A stretch of 64,000 bases of DNA from SZUA-309 sp965215995 (GCA_965215995.1 OZ244128.1:4278001-4342000); one strand, 5' to 3'; positions 18,057 to 27,419 are shown, numbered from the stretch's first letter. Translations and numbers: made by a program. The notes: generated from the sequence alone by a model not told the origin.

Positions 18057-18698
18057 CTAAGCGCCGGTGCTGCGCTTACGCCTGATGAGCAGAGCGAGCA
18101 ACCCTATAGCCATCATGTAGATGCTCTCAGGCTCTGGGACGGAGTAGGCAACACTATCTACGGATGACCAAGTACCCCAGCCTCCAATAGCGGCTAGTGC
18201 TATGGAATCGTGATCTATCGTCACGGAAGCGCTACCGGAACAGGGTTCGCCATCTAGTCCCAGGCAAACAACCGGATCACCGAAGCCCATTCCGAGATGA
18301 CGACCGTCTTCACTAAAGGCCCAAACGCTCAGTGAATCGACATTCCAGACGCCTGACGCTTCAACGTGGTTTGTGGGGTCATCAAACGTCAAGACCAACG
18401 CGTTGTATGCGCTGGTGCTGGAGCACGGCTCTGGATTAGATAGCGAGGGGCTGCACCCGCCAGGGTCGAACCAGGCTCCCCCAAATATGTCACCGACAAA
18501 AACGTTGTTACCGGATGTCGTGCGGTCGGGTTGGTAAGCAGCGTAGACTGGAGAGGTCTCTCCGTAGCCTGAGGCACTGATACTGGCCTCGATCGCGGTT
18601 ACTACCTCGCCAGGCAGGAAGTCATCAGCATCAACGATAATGAAGGTCGCATTCGCTGAGCCAGCGAGCAGAAGGAAACCGAGCAGTAGATAACGCAT
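18057..18698 (-). CDS. PEP-CTERM sorting-domain protein
   Basis: A 213-residue exported protein: N-terminal signal peptide (MRYLLLGFLLLAGSANA), beta-rich middle, and a C-terminal sorting tag made of VPEPES, a hydrophobic helix (IYMMAIGLLALLI) and RRKR. Such tags are processed by exosortase, normally in bacteria making exopolysaccharide. The start at 18698 follows GGGGGGTG. No exosortase gene is in the window. Confidence 0.85.
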   Translation of the reverse strand: MRYLLLGFLLLAGSANATFIIVDADDFLPGEVVTAIEASISASGYGETSPVYAAYQPDRTTSGNNVFVGDIFGGAWFDPGGCSPSLSNPEPCSSTSAYNALVLTFDDPTNHVEASGVWNVDSLSVWAFSEDGRHLGMGFGDPVVCLGLDGEPCSGSASVTIDHDSIALAAIGGWGTWSSVDSVAYSVPEPESIYMMAIGLLALLIRRKRSTGA

Positions 18699-18844
18699 AG
18701 ACACCCCCCATGGAGAATATCGCATGTTAGGAGGGGCTGAAGTCATTAAGAAGAATGTAAAGGCGGCTCACAGATGGGGCGCTGCTCAGCCGGGCTTGTC
18801 TCTTATTCTGACACACTCTTCAGAGCTCGGATCTCCGGCCACTA

Positions 18845-19314
18845 GTGGTTCGATCTCTGCTTCCACCACCTGACATCCAGGAGGGTGCTGGTGGCGATGA
18901 GGTTGCGCTGTTTCTCCAAACCTTCATGCCCGGGATCAACTGGACAGTTATCGAAGGCTCTGGAGGGGCGCAGCGACTGGTTGTTGCAGTTCGGACTGAT
19001 CGGGATGTCAGCGCGGCAGTAGTAGCGCCCATCCCTGCTGGCGTCATCGATTTCAATGACGACTACGATGCGGATACCGATGGTGACTCCGTCGTTGAAA
19101 CCGATACGAGCTTTGCGCGGCCACATCTCGTGGTGGACCTTCCGGCGCATGTGATGGTCCTGGATTCGATTTCTTCGAGCGAACCTACCTTACGCACAGC
19201 GTAGTCGACCTGGCGTTCGGCTCCGTACTCATCCCTGATGGTCGAATGACGCTCACCTTGATTCAACCCGGCCAGCCTCAACCCCGCACGGCCGTGTTCG
19301 ATGACTTCGGGTGA
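18845..19314 (+). pseudogene. decayed gene remnant
   Basis: One frame gives a coherent acidic beta-rich segment (about 18880-19160: GGDEVALFLQTFMPGINWTV, DFNDDYDADTDGDSVVE). A different frame then continues with FFERTYLTHSVVDLAFGSVLIPDGRMTLTL up to TAVFDDFG and a stop at 19314. A frameshift near 19165-19180 joins them. No start region is evident. It looks like the tail of a secreted or surface protein that has decayed. Confidence 0.45.
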
Positions 19315-19525
19315 TGGCACGAACCCAATCAACGATCGCCCTCTGCTCCTGGATCACGTTGGAGTGTCGCCATCGTTGGTGGATTGGGTCCAGAGCAGTC
19401 GTGTGGCTGATGCCGAGTTTGACGCAGAGTCAGATTTAGGGGCCGCTAACGAACTCTATCCCGACCTGAGCCCGACTTCGAGGATGAGCAGTGTGACGGC
19501 CCGGAGAGACGAGCCCGACCACAGT

Positions 19526-20143
19526 CTAGCTAATCTTACCGAGCCAACCCTCGATCGCTACCGTGAATGCGGAGTGGTTGTGGATCAGTCCGCGGTCCCG
19601 GTCGAGGCTTGAGGAAGACGGCATCAAACTTTGCACCTGAGGCCCGTCGGTGCCAAACGAATAGCTCTGCTGGAAATGCTCAAGTGGACCTGTTCGGTGT
19701 TCTATTAGTAGATTCCGGACGTGTCTAATTTCAGGGCAATCGAACTTCCTAGCTCCTGGGATTACTGAGCGGAATCGCTTCCGGATCAGCCATGCGTTTT
19801 GATAGTACCCCTCCAGGTCGTGCTCAAAGATCAATCTCGCTGTTTCGTCGTCAAGGGCAGCGGTATGGGTTTTTGTGCTCAATTGCCTCAGCGCAATCGG
19901 TATCCCTGGTTTAGATCTTTTTCTAACAAAGCTCCTACCCATGACAGTTATGCGATCATGCCACTCATCCACCTCTTCAATCTGAGGCAGAGGTTGATCG
20001 TACTCACGAGTGAATGTCATCAATCGATCGCAGACTAGCTGCGATCGCTTCAAACGTATGATGATGTCCTGCAGTCCATCTACTTCCTCTATCTTCCAGC
20101 CGTGAACGTTCAGATCTTCAAGTCTGGCAATGAGATCTTTCAT
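19526..20143 (-). CDS. hypothetical protein
   Basis: A 205-residue soluble protein (MKDLIARLEDLNVHGWK at the start) with no family I recognise. It is predicted largely helical with many charged residues and has no signal or membrane segment. It starts about 190 bases to the left of tRNA-Val, that is beyond the 3' end of the tRNA, the usual position for genes brought in by tRNA-targeting elements. Confidence 0.6.
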   Translation of the reverse strand: MKDLIARLEDLNVHGWKIEEVDGLQDIIIRLKRSQLVCDRLMTFTREYDQPLPQIEEVDEWHDRITVMGRSFVRKRSKPGIPIALRQLSTKTHTAALDDETARLIFEHDLEGYYQNAWLIRKRFRSVIPGARKFDCPEIRHVRNLLIEHRTGPLEHFQQSYSFGTDGPQVQSLMPSSSSLDRDRGLIHNHSAFTVAIEGWLGKIS

Positions 20144-20237
20144 TGAGCGACCTATGAGGCTTGTGGACAACTGCGTGCCAGTTGCGTGTCAGTCGGTGGT
20201 TTTGTGAGGGACTACTTACGCTGAAATGCCTCTGTGT

Positions 20238-20270
20238 TGGTAGGCACGGGCGGATTCAACTGGCCGACAC
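20238..20270 (-). repeat. remnant of the tRNA-Val 3' end (candidate att site)
   Basis: TGGTAGGCACGGGCGGATTC at 20238-20257 is identical to the 3' end plus CCA of the intact tRNA gene at 20338-20357, exactly 100 bases away and in the same orientation. Weaker similarity continues to about 20270. It may be an attachment-site scar or a truncated second tRNA gene. Confidence 0.6.
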
Positions 20271-20337
20271 TCGGCGTCGACCGTAGGTCGGCGGTGATGA
20301 GCTTGCTCGAACGAGCACGGTTGAAAAATCGAAAACT

Positions 20338-20413
20338 GGTAGGCACGGGCGGATTCGAACCGCCGACCTCTGCCATGTCAAGACAGCGCTCTAACCAACT
20401 GAGCTACGCGCCT
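20338..20413 (-). tRNA. tRNA-Val (GAC)
   Basis: A complete 76-base cloverleaf on the minus strand: acceptor AGGCGCG/CGTGCCT, D arm GCTC...GAGC, anticodon stem CTGTC/GGCAG with loop TTGACAT (anticodon GAC), T arm GGCGG TTCGAAT CCGCC, and an encoded CCA. Confidence 0.97.
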
Positions 20414-20487
20414 ATTTCCTTCTCGGCACCCGACGATGCCGATGAAACGGGGGCGCCATGATACCGAAACCGCGCGACATCCAACAG

Positions 20488-21192
20488 TCAGCCCAGCCAG
20501 GCAAAAACGCGCGTCAGGTAGGCCCGGCCATCCGATCGCTGCCACTCCCCATGGGCCATGATCACCTTCTCCGGGTCCTCGGCGAGCAACCTGTCGCGGG
20601 CGGCTCTGGCGTCTGCGCGTTTGAACCAGGACAGCCGCAGCTCCAGCGGCGCAAGGCCCCATGGCTCCGTGATCTTCCAGATCCTGGCGATGCGCCGCGC
20701 CCAGGGTGGCCAGTGCTGCTCGAGAAACTCGGCGCTGAAGTTCTCTGACAGGTCGGCGAGAATCGCCGTGCGGGAGGCGCGGTGAAAGAACACCATCTCA
20801 TCCATGGCCGGTGAGCCGGTGAAGTGAAACTGATCGATCTCGCCCGTCCAGTCCGTCGGCGGTTGGTCGGTGAGTGGTGCCTCGAAGGTCAGATCGGCTC
20901 GCTTGGCGATGGTGGAGCCAGGCCCCCAGAGTCGGGCGGCGGGATAGAGGGCCTTCCAATCGGCAAGGTAGAGGTGGTGAATTTTGTTTGGGCTCACCAG
21001 GTGGGCGACGCTGCCCAGCGCATCGATCTTTGAACGCAGGTTCTCGGACAGCGCGATAGGAGACCACACCCAGAGCAAGCCGCTCGACAGGCGGACGACG
21101 ACCATGCGCGTGGGGTAGGGAAAACTGTAGAAATCGACGATCTCACCTTCCGCCAGCCAGATGTTCTCACCGACTGCCTCCAGGTCGCTCAT
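20488..21192 (-). CDS. DUF4336-family protein
   Basis: A 234-residue protein matching DUF4336: NIWLAEGEIVDF and PTRMVVVRLSSGLLWVWSP at the N-terminus, then VSPNKIHHLYLADW and the conserved FHRASRTAILADLSENF. The fold resembles a metallo-beta-lactamase relative, but no activity is established. It starts 10 bases after the selenoprotein stop on the same strand, so the two are very likely one transcript. Confidence 0.8.
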   Translation of the reverse strand: MSDLEAVGENIWLAEGEIVDFYSFPYPTRMVVVRLSSGLLWVWSPIALSENLRSKIDALGSVAHLVSPNKIHHLYLADWKALYPAARLWGPGSTIAKRADLTFEAPLTDQPPTDWTGEIDQFHFTGSPAMDEMVFFHRASRTAILADLSENFSAEFLEQHWPPWARRIARIWKITEPWGLAPLELRLSWFKRADARAARDRLLAEDPEKVIMAHGEWQRSDGRAYLTRVFAWLG

Positions 21193-21202
21193 CGGTAAGC
21201 GC

Positions 21203-22090
21203 TCAGCCCTTCTTCAGCGAGTTGGCGACCCGTTTCTGCTCGGCGAACTCGGCTTTCAGCTGCTCGATCTTCTCCTGAGGGAGCGCTTCCACGTTCAAGA
21301 AGTCATGCTTCCAGCTCTCATCCTCGGACCAGGTTTGTGGCGAGATCACGGTTGTGCGTGGGCCGCTGGCTGATTCGAACAGCGCCAGGGCCATCGTCAG
21401 CGTTTCCCGCTGTGACTGGACGTCATTCGGTTTGCCGGCCGAATTGCCCAGCGGAAAGTCGCTCCAGAGATAGCGCGGCACGCCTGCGTTTTCGACGATG
21501 TCTCTGGCGCAACCCATGATTACCGTCGGGATGTCGTGCGCTTCGAGGTGCCGTGCGATCAGACTCACGGTCTGATGACAGACGGGTCAGCTTGGCACCA
21601 GGAGGGCGATGTCCGCACGCATGTCGATGCAGGCCGTGAGTGCGTCCTCCGCATCCTGTTCCAGCGTCACTCGCTGGCTGCGATTGGTGGGCACGCCGAT
21701 GAGCTGATCGGCCAGGTCGCCCAAGCGCTGCTCGGACACCGCAGTCTGCAGCTGTTCAACCGGCAGCCAGCTCCGCGGATCTTCCGCGCTGCTGTGCATT
21801 CGGTCATAGCCGAGGTGGGAAATCCTCAGATCTGGCGTCGGGCTGACATCGGTCCTGTAGACGCGAAAGAACTTGGCGCTGGCGTTGTAGGCCGCACCCG
21901 GACCCTGATCACCTAGCTCCTCACGGTATGGGGCAGCGGTTGTGATCAGGGCGAGGCGAGATTCTGCGAGCGGTCTGCGCATGGGCGCAAACGGAACCTC
22001 GTCGTGCTTCGCCCATTCGTAGGCGGGGTAGCCGAGGGTGGCGTAGTAGGTTCTCGTCCGCTCGATGTAGGGCACGTGGGAAATGGTCAT
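21203..22090 (-). CDS. selenoprotein of the glycine/sarcosine/betaine/D-proline reductase B family (in-frame UGA)
   Basis: One 295-residue protein is encoded if the TGA at 21587-21589 is read as selenocysteine. The upstream part (MTISHVPYIERTR to LLVPS) and downstream part (PVCHQTVSLIARHLEAHDIP onward) are in the same frame and together match GrdB/PrdB-like proteins. Sec would be residue 168 in a U-P-V-C redox motif. A hairpin directly after the UGA fits a bacterial SECIS element. AGGAGGT precedes the ATG at 22090. The homologues are redox enzymes acting on glycine, betaine or proline; here the substrate is open. The 3' neighbour is DUF4336. A truncated Sec-less product is the alternative if the cell lacks SelABC. 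Confidence 0.82.
21558..21576 (-). promoter_or_regulatory. candidate SECIS hairpin
   Basis: In the mRNA, the sequence beginning 11 bases after the UGA folds into a perfect 7-bp stem (AUCAGAC/GUCUGAU) with loop CGUGA. A guanosine lies within the first two loop bases and the loop starts 18 bases from the UGA, within the spacing known for bacterial SECIS elements that bind SelB. Confidence 0.65.
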
Positions 22091-22183
22091 GAAATACCTC
22101 CTGCGCCGATTGAGCATTCATGTTGAATCTCTCGAATGCCCCGTGCAAGCTCCGGTGATCGACTGAATAGGGGGAGTAAGACG

Positions 22184-23116
22184 ATGAGGAAGGAGTGGCT
22201 GACCCTTGCCGCCTGCACCTGCCTGGCGCTGGCCGGGCCAAGCGTTGCAGAAGAGACGGTAGGTCTGGACGAGCTGGCCGCCGCGTTCGGCTGGGACATG
22301 GAGTCCGCCGAGGTGACGGTTGAGAGGCTGAACGATGGCTTCTACGTGTTTTTCGGTGTGGGCGGCAACATCGCGGTGAGCGTTGGCGAGAACGGCACCC
22401 TGATCGTGGACGATCAGTTTCCGCAGATGATGGATCGGATCGATGAGGCGTTGGCGGCAGTGGGATCCACTGGTGTGGACTTTGCCATCAACACCCATTG
22501 GCACTTCGATCATGCCGAAGGCAATCTCACGCTCGGCCCCCGTGGCACCTGGCTGGTTTCACAGGCCAACTCACGGGCCATGATGGCGGATCCGCACGTG
22601 ATCAACCTGGTGATGCTGAAGTATCTTCAGGAGCCGTATCCGGAAGCTGCCCGGCCGGTAATCACCTACGACGACAAGATGCAGTTTCACTTCAATGGCG
22701 AGCAGCTGGACCTGATGCACTTCGGCCCCGCGCACACCACAGGTGATACGGCCGTGATCTTCCGAGGCCAGAATGCCGTGCATCTGGGCGATGTGTTCAA
22801 CAATTCCGGTTATCCATTCATCGATGCGGACAATGGCGGGACCATCAGCGGCGTGATCGACTTCTGCAGCAGGGTGCGTGACGAGCTCGATGAAGAGAGC
22901 ACGGTGATCCCCGGGCACGGGCCGGTCACCGACTATCAGGCGCTGGTGGACTACATCGATATGCTGACAGTGGTGCGGGACCGGATTCAGGCGATGATCG
23001 ACGACGGTAAAGGCTTGGAAGAGGTCGTGGCGGCGAAGCCCACCGCTGAGTTTGATGAACGCTACGGGGATCCGACCATGCTGGTGGACCGAGCCTACGC
23101 GAGTCTCGCCCAGTGA
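22184..23116 (+). CDS. periplasmic MBL-fold metallo-hydrolase
   Basis: A 310-residue metallo-beta-lactamase-fold enzyme with a signal peptide (MRKEWLTLAACTCLALAGPSVA). The metal motif is NTHWHFDHAEGN (HxHxDH), with later ligands in GPAHTTGD, VHLGDVF and IPGHGPV. It is divergent from the selenoprotein gene with a 93-base shared promoter region, and overlaps the EthD gene by four bases (GTGA), so those two are coupled. Hydrolysed substrate unknown. Confidence 0.88.
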   Translation: MRKEWLTLAACTCLALAGPSVAEETVGLDELAAAFGWDMESAEVTVERLNDGFYVFFGVGGNIAVSVGENGTLIVDDQFPQMMDRIDEALAAVGSTGVDFAINTHWHFDHAEGNLTLGPRGTWLVSQANSRAMMADPHVINLVMLKYLQEPYPEAARPVITYDDKMQFHFNGEQLDLMHFGPAHTTGDTAVIFRGQNAVHLGDVFNNSGYPFIDADNGGTISGVIDFCSRVRDELDEESTVIPGHGPVTDYQALVDYIDMLTVVRDRIQAMIDDGKGLEEVVAAKPTAEFDERYGDPTMLVDRAYASLAQ

Positions 23117-23889
23117 TCCGCATTACCTTTCTTCTGCGCCGGAAGGCCGACCTCAGTCTGGAGGCCTTCAGGGACTACTGGCTGAACGAGCACGGCCCGC
23201 TGGTGGCCAGTGTCGCCAGCAAAATCAACGCGCTGCGTTACGTGCAGGTGCATACCATCGATCATCCTGCGAATGAGGCCATGGCCAAGGCCCGTGGTGG
23301 CATGGAGCCGATTTACGACGGCGTGGCCGAGGTCTACTTCGAGAATCGAGCCGCGCTGGTTGAGGCGTTGGACACCGCCGAAGGGCAGGCGGCCGCTGCG
23401 ATGCTTCTGGAAGACGAGGCGAAGTTCATCGATCTGCCCAACTCCCCGCTCTGGGTGGGCTACGAGTATCCGCAGATCAATCCGACGCCGGAAAACCTGG
23501 TTGCGAGGACGCGCAGCAATCTTGCCAAGCTCTACTTTCCGCTGCGATGTCCGGAAGAGCGGGACCCGGCGGATGCGCAGCTTTACTGGCGCACGCACCA
23601 CGGCCCGATCATTCGGCGTCATGCACAGGCATCCGGCATTCAGCGCTACCTGCAGGTGCATCGTGCACTGGATGACGAGCTGAACGGATTGCTCACCGCC
23701 CCGCGGGGAACGGTCGTGGAGCCGTACCTCGGCCATGCCGAAGTCTGGTTCGATCATTCGAACGCGGCGAGCACACCTGAGCGCACCGAAGCCAATCGAG
23801 CGGCGATCGAGGACGAGTCCACCTTCATCGACTTCAAGCGTTCGGCCATGTGGTTGGCCAAGGAGCACGTTTTCGTCGACCACGGCTGA
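23113..23889 (+). CDS. tandem EthD-domain protein
   Basis: A 258-residue protein made of two EthD/dimeric alpha-beta-barrel repeats: the first around residues 1-110 (RKADLSLEAFRDYWLNEHGP), the second around 130-250 (DPADAQLYWRTHHGPIIRRH). Each has the YW...HGP pattern with its His. Such domains bind or oxygenate aromatic ligands. The GTG start overlaps the MBL gene stop. Confidence 0.85.
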   Translation: MIRITFLLRRKADLSLEAFRDYWLNEHGPLVASVASKINALRYVQVHTIDHPANEAMAKARGGMEPIYDGVAEVYFENRAALVEALDTAEGQAAAAMLLEDEAKFIDLPNSPLWVGYEYPQINPTPENLVARTRSNLAKLYFPLRCPEERDPADAQLYWRTHHGPIIRRHAQASGIQRYLQVHRALDDELNGLLTAPRGTVVEPYLGHAEVWFDHSNAASTPERTEANRAAIEDESTFIDFKRSAMWLAKEHVFVDHG

Positions 23890-23905
23890 AGCGGCTGCCT
23901 GAGTG

Positions 23906-24814
23906 TCAAAGCTCGTTGCTGATCCCGCGAACGCGAGCGGCGGCGTAGAGGAAAGCCGCGCCGATAAGGACGCCGATCCAGAGATCCGCCGTCATCAACA
24001 GCGAGAGCTGATCTCCCACCGTCCTGACCACAGGCATGATGCGGTCGTCCTGACCGAAAAAGTTCGGCAGCGCGGCCGGCTCGATGTGCTTGGCGATGCC
24101 GGTGGAAATCACTCGGGTCTGAAAAAGGGCGGCCTCGAGCATCACCGGAATGACTGGCAGGCCCACCGCCCAGAGCAGCGCCATGCGGGGCACGGACACT
24201 GAGACCAGCAACAGGTAGGCGGTGATGGGCAGCATCCAGAGACCCTGGATAGCGTAGCCGAGGAGAAGCTGAAAGGTGCCCGTCAGCAGGCCCGAGTGCC
24301 ACCACAGGAGCCAGGCATCACCGAGATCCCGAATCCAGACCAGGCCGGTCAACGCGAGCAAGCCGATGATCTGAGCGAGCGCGACGCAGATGACGACAAT
24401 CACCGGCGCAACCCAGATGGCAGTGACCAGCTTGGCCAGCACGGTTTCCAGATCGGTGACGGGCAGTGCCTTCCAGAACAACACGGAGCGATCTTTTCGT
24501 TCGTCGTAGAGCGCGCCCAGCAGCATGAACAGCGCCGCGATCATGTAGATGAGGTAGAAGGGTGTGGAGATCAGGTTGCGGAGAACGGTCATTCGCTCCT
24601 GCCAGTCCTGTTCGCTCCACTCGTCGATGAAGAAGCCTGAGATCGGACTCACGCCATCGGATTGCACCTGGATCTCCACGTCCGCAAAGCCGCCCACCAT
24701 CAATGCCAGCGTGAGGAACAGCGCGAACAAACCGAGCGCACCGACCTGAAACCAGAAGAACGGCGTTTTGGCCTCGAGCCATTCGCGTTTGAGCAGGGTG
24801 ATGAAGGGGTTCAT
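23906..24814 (-). CDS. ABC-2 type transporter permease
   Basis: A 302-residue inner-membrane protein with about six helices. It starts with the cytosolic LLKREWLEAKTPFFWFQ element typical of ABC-2 permeases, followed by a large extracytoplasmic loop and several helices (PFYLIYMIAALFMLLGALYDE and onward). It overlaps the ATPase gene by four bases and is the last gene of a regulator-ATPase-permease operon. Cargo unknown. Confidence 0.9.
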   Translation of the reverse strand: MNPFITLLKREWLEAKTPFFWFQVGALGLFALFLTLALMVGGFADVEIQVQSDGVSPISGFFIDEWSEQDWQERMTVLRNLISTPFYLIYMIAALFMLLGALYDERKDRSVLFWKALPVTDLETVLAKLVTAIWVAPVIVVICVALAQIIGLLALTGLVWIRDLGDAWLLWWHSGLLTGTFQLLLGYAIQGLWMLPITAYLLLVSVSVPRMALLWAVGLPVIPVMLEAALFQTRVISTGIAKHIEPAALPNFFGQDDRIMPVVRTVGDQLSLLMTADLWIGVLIGAAFLYAAARVRGISNEL

Positions 24815-25692
24815 TGCTGACCTCCCACCACGGCCACGAACAGCTCGGCGAGATTAGGGGTGCTGACGGCTCCCAGCTCCTGCAGCTGAGATCGCGTGAC
24901 GCCATCGAAGATGAAGTCCACCCCTTGCAGGGTCTGCAACTCGGAGAGCGGGCCAAGATTCCGGGCGGCGTCTGCTGTCCGGGGTTCGACGACGAGCTTG
25001 GTGAAGCGGGACTCGAGGGCCGAGGTCTCGATGTCGAGCACGTTCCTGCCGTGGTTGATGAACACCACGTCGGTGAGCAGATGCTCGATTTCGCGTACCT
25101 CGTGGGTGGTGATCAGGATGCTGCGCGCTTCACTCGCGTAGTCGTTCACCAGCATGTGATAGAACTTCTGCCGGTAGATCTGATCGAGGCCAAGGGTCGG
25201 CTCGTCGAGCACCAGGAGGCGCGCATCGATGGCCATGATCAGCGCAAGATGCAGCTGCACGTTCATGCCTTTGGAGAGGGTCTGCACCCTCTTGTCCCGA
25301 CGGATTTCGGTGCCGGCCAGTGTCTCGTCGAGACGGGCCCGGTTGAAGCTGGGATGCAGTCCTTCAAAGCAATCGATCAGGTCCGAGATCTTCATCCAGC
25401 GGGGCAGGATGCCGGTATCAGCGATGTAGGCGGTCTCGCGCATGATCTCTGCGCGATTGTCGGCCGGATCCCGGCCGAGCACAGTCAGCTCGCCACCGTT
25501 TCGGCGACACAGCCCGAGCAGGGTTTTGATCGCCGTTGTCTTGCCGGATCCGTTCGGGCCGATCAAACCGACGATCTGGCCCGGACGGAGGGTCAGATCG
25601 AAGCCGTCCAGGGCTTTCACGTCGCGATACGACTTCTTCAGTCCGCTTGCCCGTATCAGGGCCGAGTCGAGTTCCATTGCGGGTTCACTCAT
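24811..25692 (-). CDS. ABC transporter ATP-binding protein
   Basis: ATPase of 293 residues with Walker A (GPNGSGKTT), an ABC signature represented by LSKGMNVQLHLA, Walker B (LLVLDEPTLGLD) and H-loop (ITTHEVREIE). It partners the following permease. The start at 25692 overlaps the GntR stop (ATGA), giving tight coupling in the order regulator, ATPase, permease, the layout of YtrA-type operons. Confidence 0.92.
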   Translation of the reverse strand: MSEPAMELDSALIRASGLKKSYRDVKALDGFDLTLRPGQIVGLIGPNGSGKTTAIKTLLGLCRRNGGELTVLGRDPADNRAEIMRETAYIADTGILPRWMKISDLIDCFEGLHPSFNRARLDETLAGTEIRRDKRVQTLSKGMNVQLHLALIMAIDARLLVLDEPTLGLDQIYRQKFYHMLVNDYASEARSILITTHEVREIEHLLTDVVFINHGRNVLDIETSALESRFTKLVVEPRTADAARNLGPLSELQTLQGVDFIFDGVTRSQLQELGAVSTPNLAELFVAVVGGQQ

Positions 25693-26039
25693 TTGTTGTC
25701 GTCCAGCAGCGATTTCAGATCCAGATCGAAGAGCTCGATGCGTTGCCGGGTTTTTGGCCACTCTTCCTGGAGAAAGCGGCTGCGTTCCCGCGCCAGCGCC
25801 TTTGCCTGTGCACCAGTGGCGACGAACATGCCGAGTCCACGGCGCTTCTCGAGCAGACCGTCATCGACGAGGAGTTGGTAGCCTTTGGAGACGGTGAGGG
25901 GGTTGATTCGCTCCTGGCTGGCGACCTGGCGAACCGAAGGAACCGGCTCCCCTTCGCGCAACGCGCCGCGCATGATGCCTTCCAGCACCGATTGGGCGAG
26001 CTGGAGGTAGATAGGCTCGTTGTCATCCCAGTCTGTCAT
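25689..26039 (-). CDS. GntR-family regulator (YtrA type)
   Basis: A short (116-residue) GntR protein: a winged HTH (PVSVRQVASQERINPLTVSK-like segment about residues 30-70) and only a brief helical C-terminus, which is the YtrA subfamily usually controlling adjacent ABC genes. It probably represses its own operon through the palindrome at 26071-26092. Confidence 0.9.
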   Translation of the reverse strand: MTDWDDNEPIYLQLAQSVLEGIMRGALREGEPVPSVRQVASQERINPLTVSKGYQLLVDDGLLEKRRGLGMFVATGAQAKALARERSRFLQEEWPKTRQRIELFDLDLKSLLDDNK

Positions 26040-26070
26040 CAGATCCGATGGCTGCTGTTTTGGTGAGTAG

Positions 26071-26092
26071 GTGTTGTATATATGTATAACAC
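26071..26092. promoter_or_regulatory. palindromic operator candidate for the GntR regulator
   Basis: GTGTT at 26071-26075 and AACAC at 26088-26092 flank an AT-rich alternating TATATATG core. It lies about 32 bases upstream of the GntR start, where a YtrA-type repressor would bind. Confidence 0.6.
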
Positions 26093-26183
26093 CAGTACAG
26101 CATTAGTGCAATGCTCGCTCTGCTATCGGGACGCACCCCACCCACCTCGGGAGATGAACCGGGGTCGCTGGTAGAATCCGCCG

Positions 26184-27419
26184 ATGTCAGAGCAAAGCCA
26201 AACAGAAACCGGACGCCGATCCTGGCAGACGCCGGTCACCTTGCTGATCCTGATGAGCGTTGCCATGCCGGTGGCGTTCAACGCCTGGTCGGCGCTGCTG
26301 AACAACTTCGTTATCGAGCGGGCTGGCTTCACCGGGGTGGAGATCGGCATCCTGCAGAGCCTGCGCGAGGTGCCAGGCTTCCTGGCCTTCACCACCGTGT
26401 TCGTGTTGCTGATCCTGAAGGAGCAGACCTTCGCCGTGCTTTCCCTGGCGCTGCTGGGTGCGGGCGTCGCCTTGACCGGGTTTCTGCCCACGGAATACGG
26501 GCTCTACTTCACCACCGTGCTGATGTCCATCGGCTTTCATTACTTCGAGACGCTGAAGCAGTCCCTGTCGCTGCAATGGCTGCCCAAATCCGAGGCGCCG
26601 AGAATCCTAGGCAAGTTGATCTCTGTGGGTGCGATCACGTCACTGGTGGTGTACAGCGTGCTCTGGGTCCTGCTCGAGCTCTTTAAGCTCGACTTCGTCT
26701 GGAACTTCCTGATTGCCGGGGGCGTCTGCGTCGGCCTTGCTGTCTTCATGTGGCTGGGTTTCCCGCACTTCGAATCGGAGGTGACTCAACGCAAGACCCT
26801 GATCCTCCGCAAGCGCTACTGGCTTTACTACGCGCTCACATTCTTCTCCGGTGCGCGCCGGCAGATCTTTGTGGTGTTCGCCGCCTTCTTGATGGTGGAG
26901 AAGTTCGGTTACACAGCGGCCCAGGTGACACTGCTCTTTCTGATCAACTATGCCTTCAACTGGCTGTTCGCCGAGAAGATCGGCGCGCTCATTCATCGCT
27001 TCGGCGAGCGCCGGGCGCTCACCTTCGAGTACGTGGGCCTGATCTTCGTCTTTACGGCCTACGCGTTCGTCGAGAATCCCTACTGGGGCGCGGCGCTCTA
27101 CGTGATCGATCACATGTTCTTTGCGCTCGCCATTGCCATGGCGACCTACTTTCAGAAGATCGCGGATCCTGCCGATCTGGCGAGCTCCGCCGGTGTTTCC
27201 TTCACCATCAATCACATCGCTGCAGTGGTGGTGCCGGCGGCGCTGGGTGTGCTCTGGATCTACTCGACGGCGGCCGTGTTCCTGGTGGGCACGGGCTTTG
27301 CTATCTGCTCACTGCTGCTTTCTCAGAACATCCCGAACCGGCCGGCACCGGGCAACGAAGTTTTGATCGGGCGTCGGTTCGGCGGCCCGGTGGAGGTGGA
27401 ACCTACTACGGGCGGCTGA
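26184..27419 (+). CDS. MFS transporter
   Basis: A 411-residue inner-membrane protein with about 12 helices, a long cytosolic stretch in the middle (TQRKTLILRKRYWL) and a hydrophilic C-terminus. It is of major-facilitator type without a recognised substrate signature. It is divergent from the GntR operon. Its stop overlaps the convergent SET-domain gene end by 14 bases. Confidence 0.8.
   Translation: MSEQSQTETGRRSWQTPVTLLILMSVAMPVAFNAWSALLNNFVIERAGFTGVEIGILQSLREVPGFLAFTTVFVLLILKEQTFAVLSLALLGAGVALTGFLPTEYGLYFTTVLMSIGFHYFETLKQSLSLQWLPKSEAPRILGKLISVGAITSLVVYSVLWVLLELFKLDFVWNFLIAGGVCVGLAVFMWLGFPHFESEVTQRKTLILRKRYWLYYALTFFSGARRQIFVVFAAFLMVEKFGYTAAQVTLLFLINYAFNWLFAEKIGALIHRFGERRALTFEYVGLIFVFTAYAFVENPYWGAALYVIDHMFFALAIAMATYFQKIADPADLASSAGVSFTINHIAAVVVPAALGVLWIYSTAAVFLVGTGFAICSLLLSQNIPNRPAPGNEVLIGRRFGGPVEVEPTTGG

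Noticed and set aside
19301..19612. Plus-strand 103-codon frame after the decayed gene
   Set aside because: Overlaps the better minus-strand gene at 19526 and has no start signal or family.
24814..25881. Long plus-strand open frame (355 codons) opposite the ABC ATPase gene
   Set aside because: It mirrors the GC-rich ATPase gene; the minus-strand product has all Walker and signature motifs and the plus frame has no family content.
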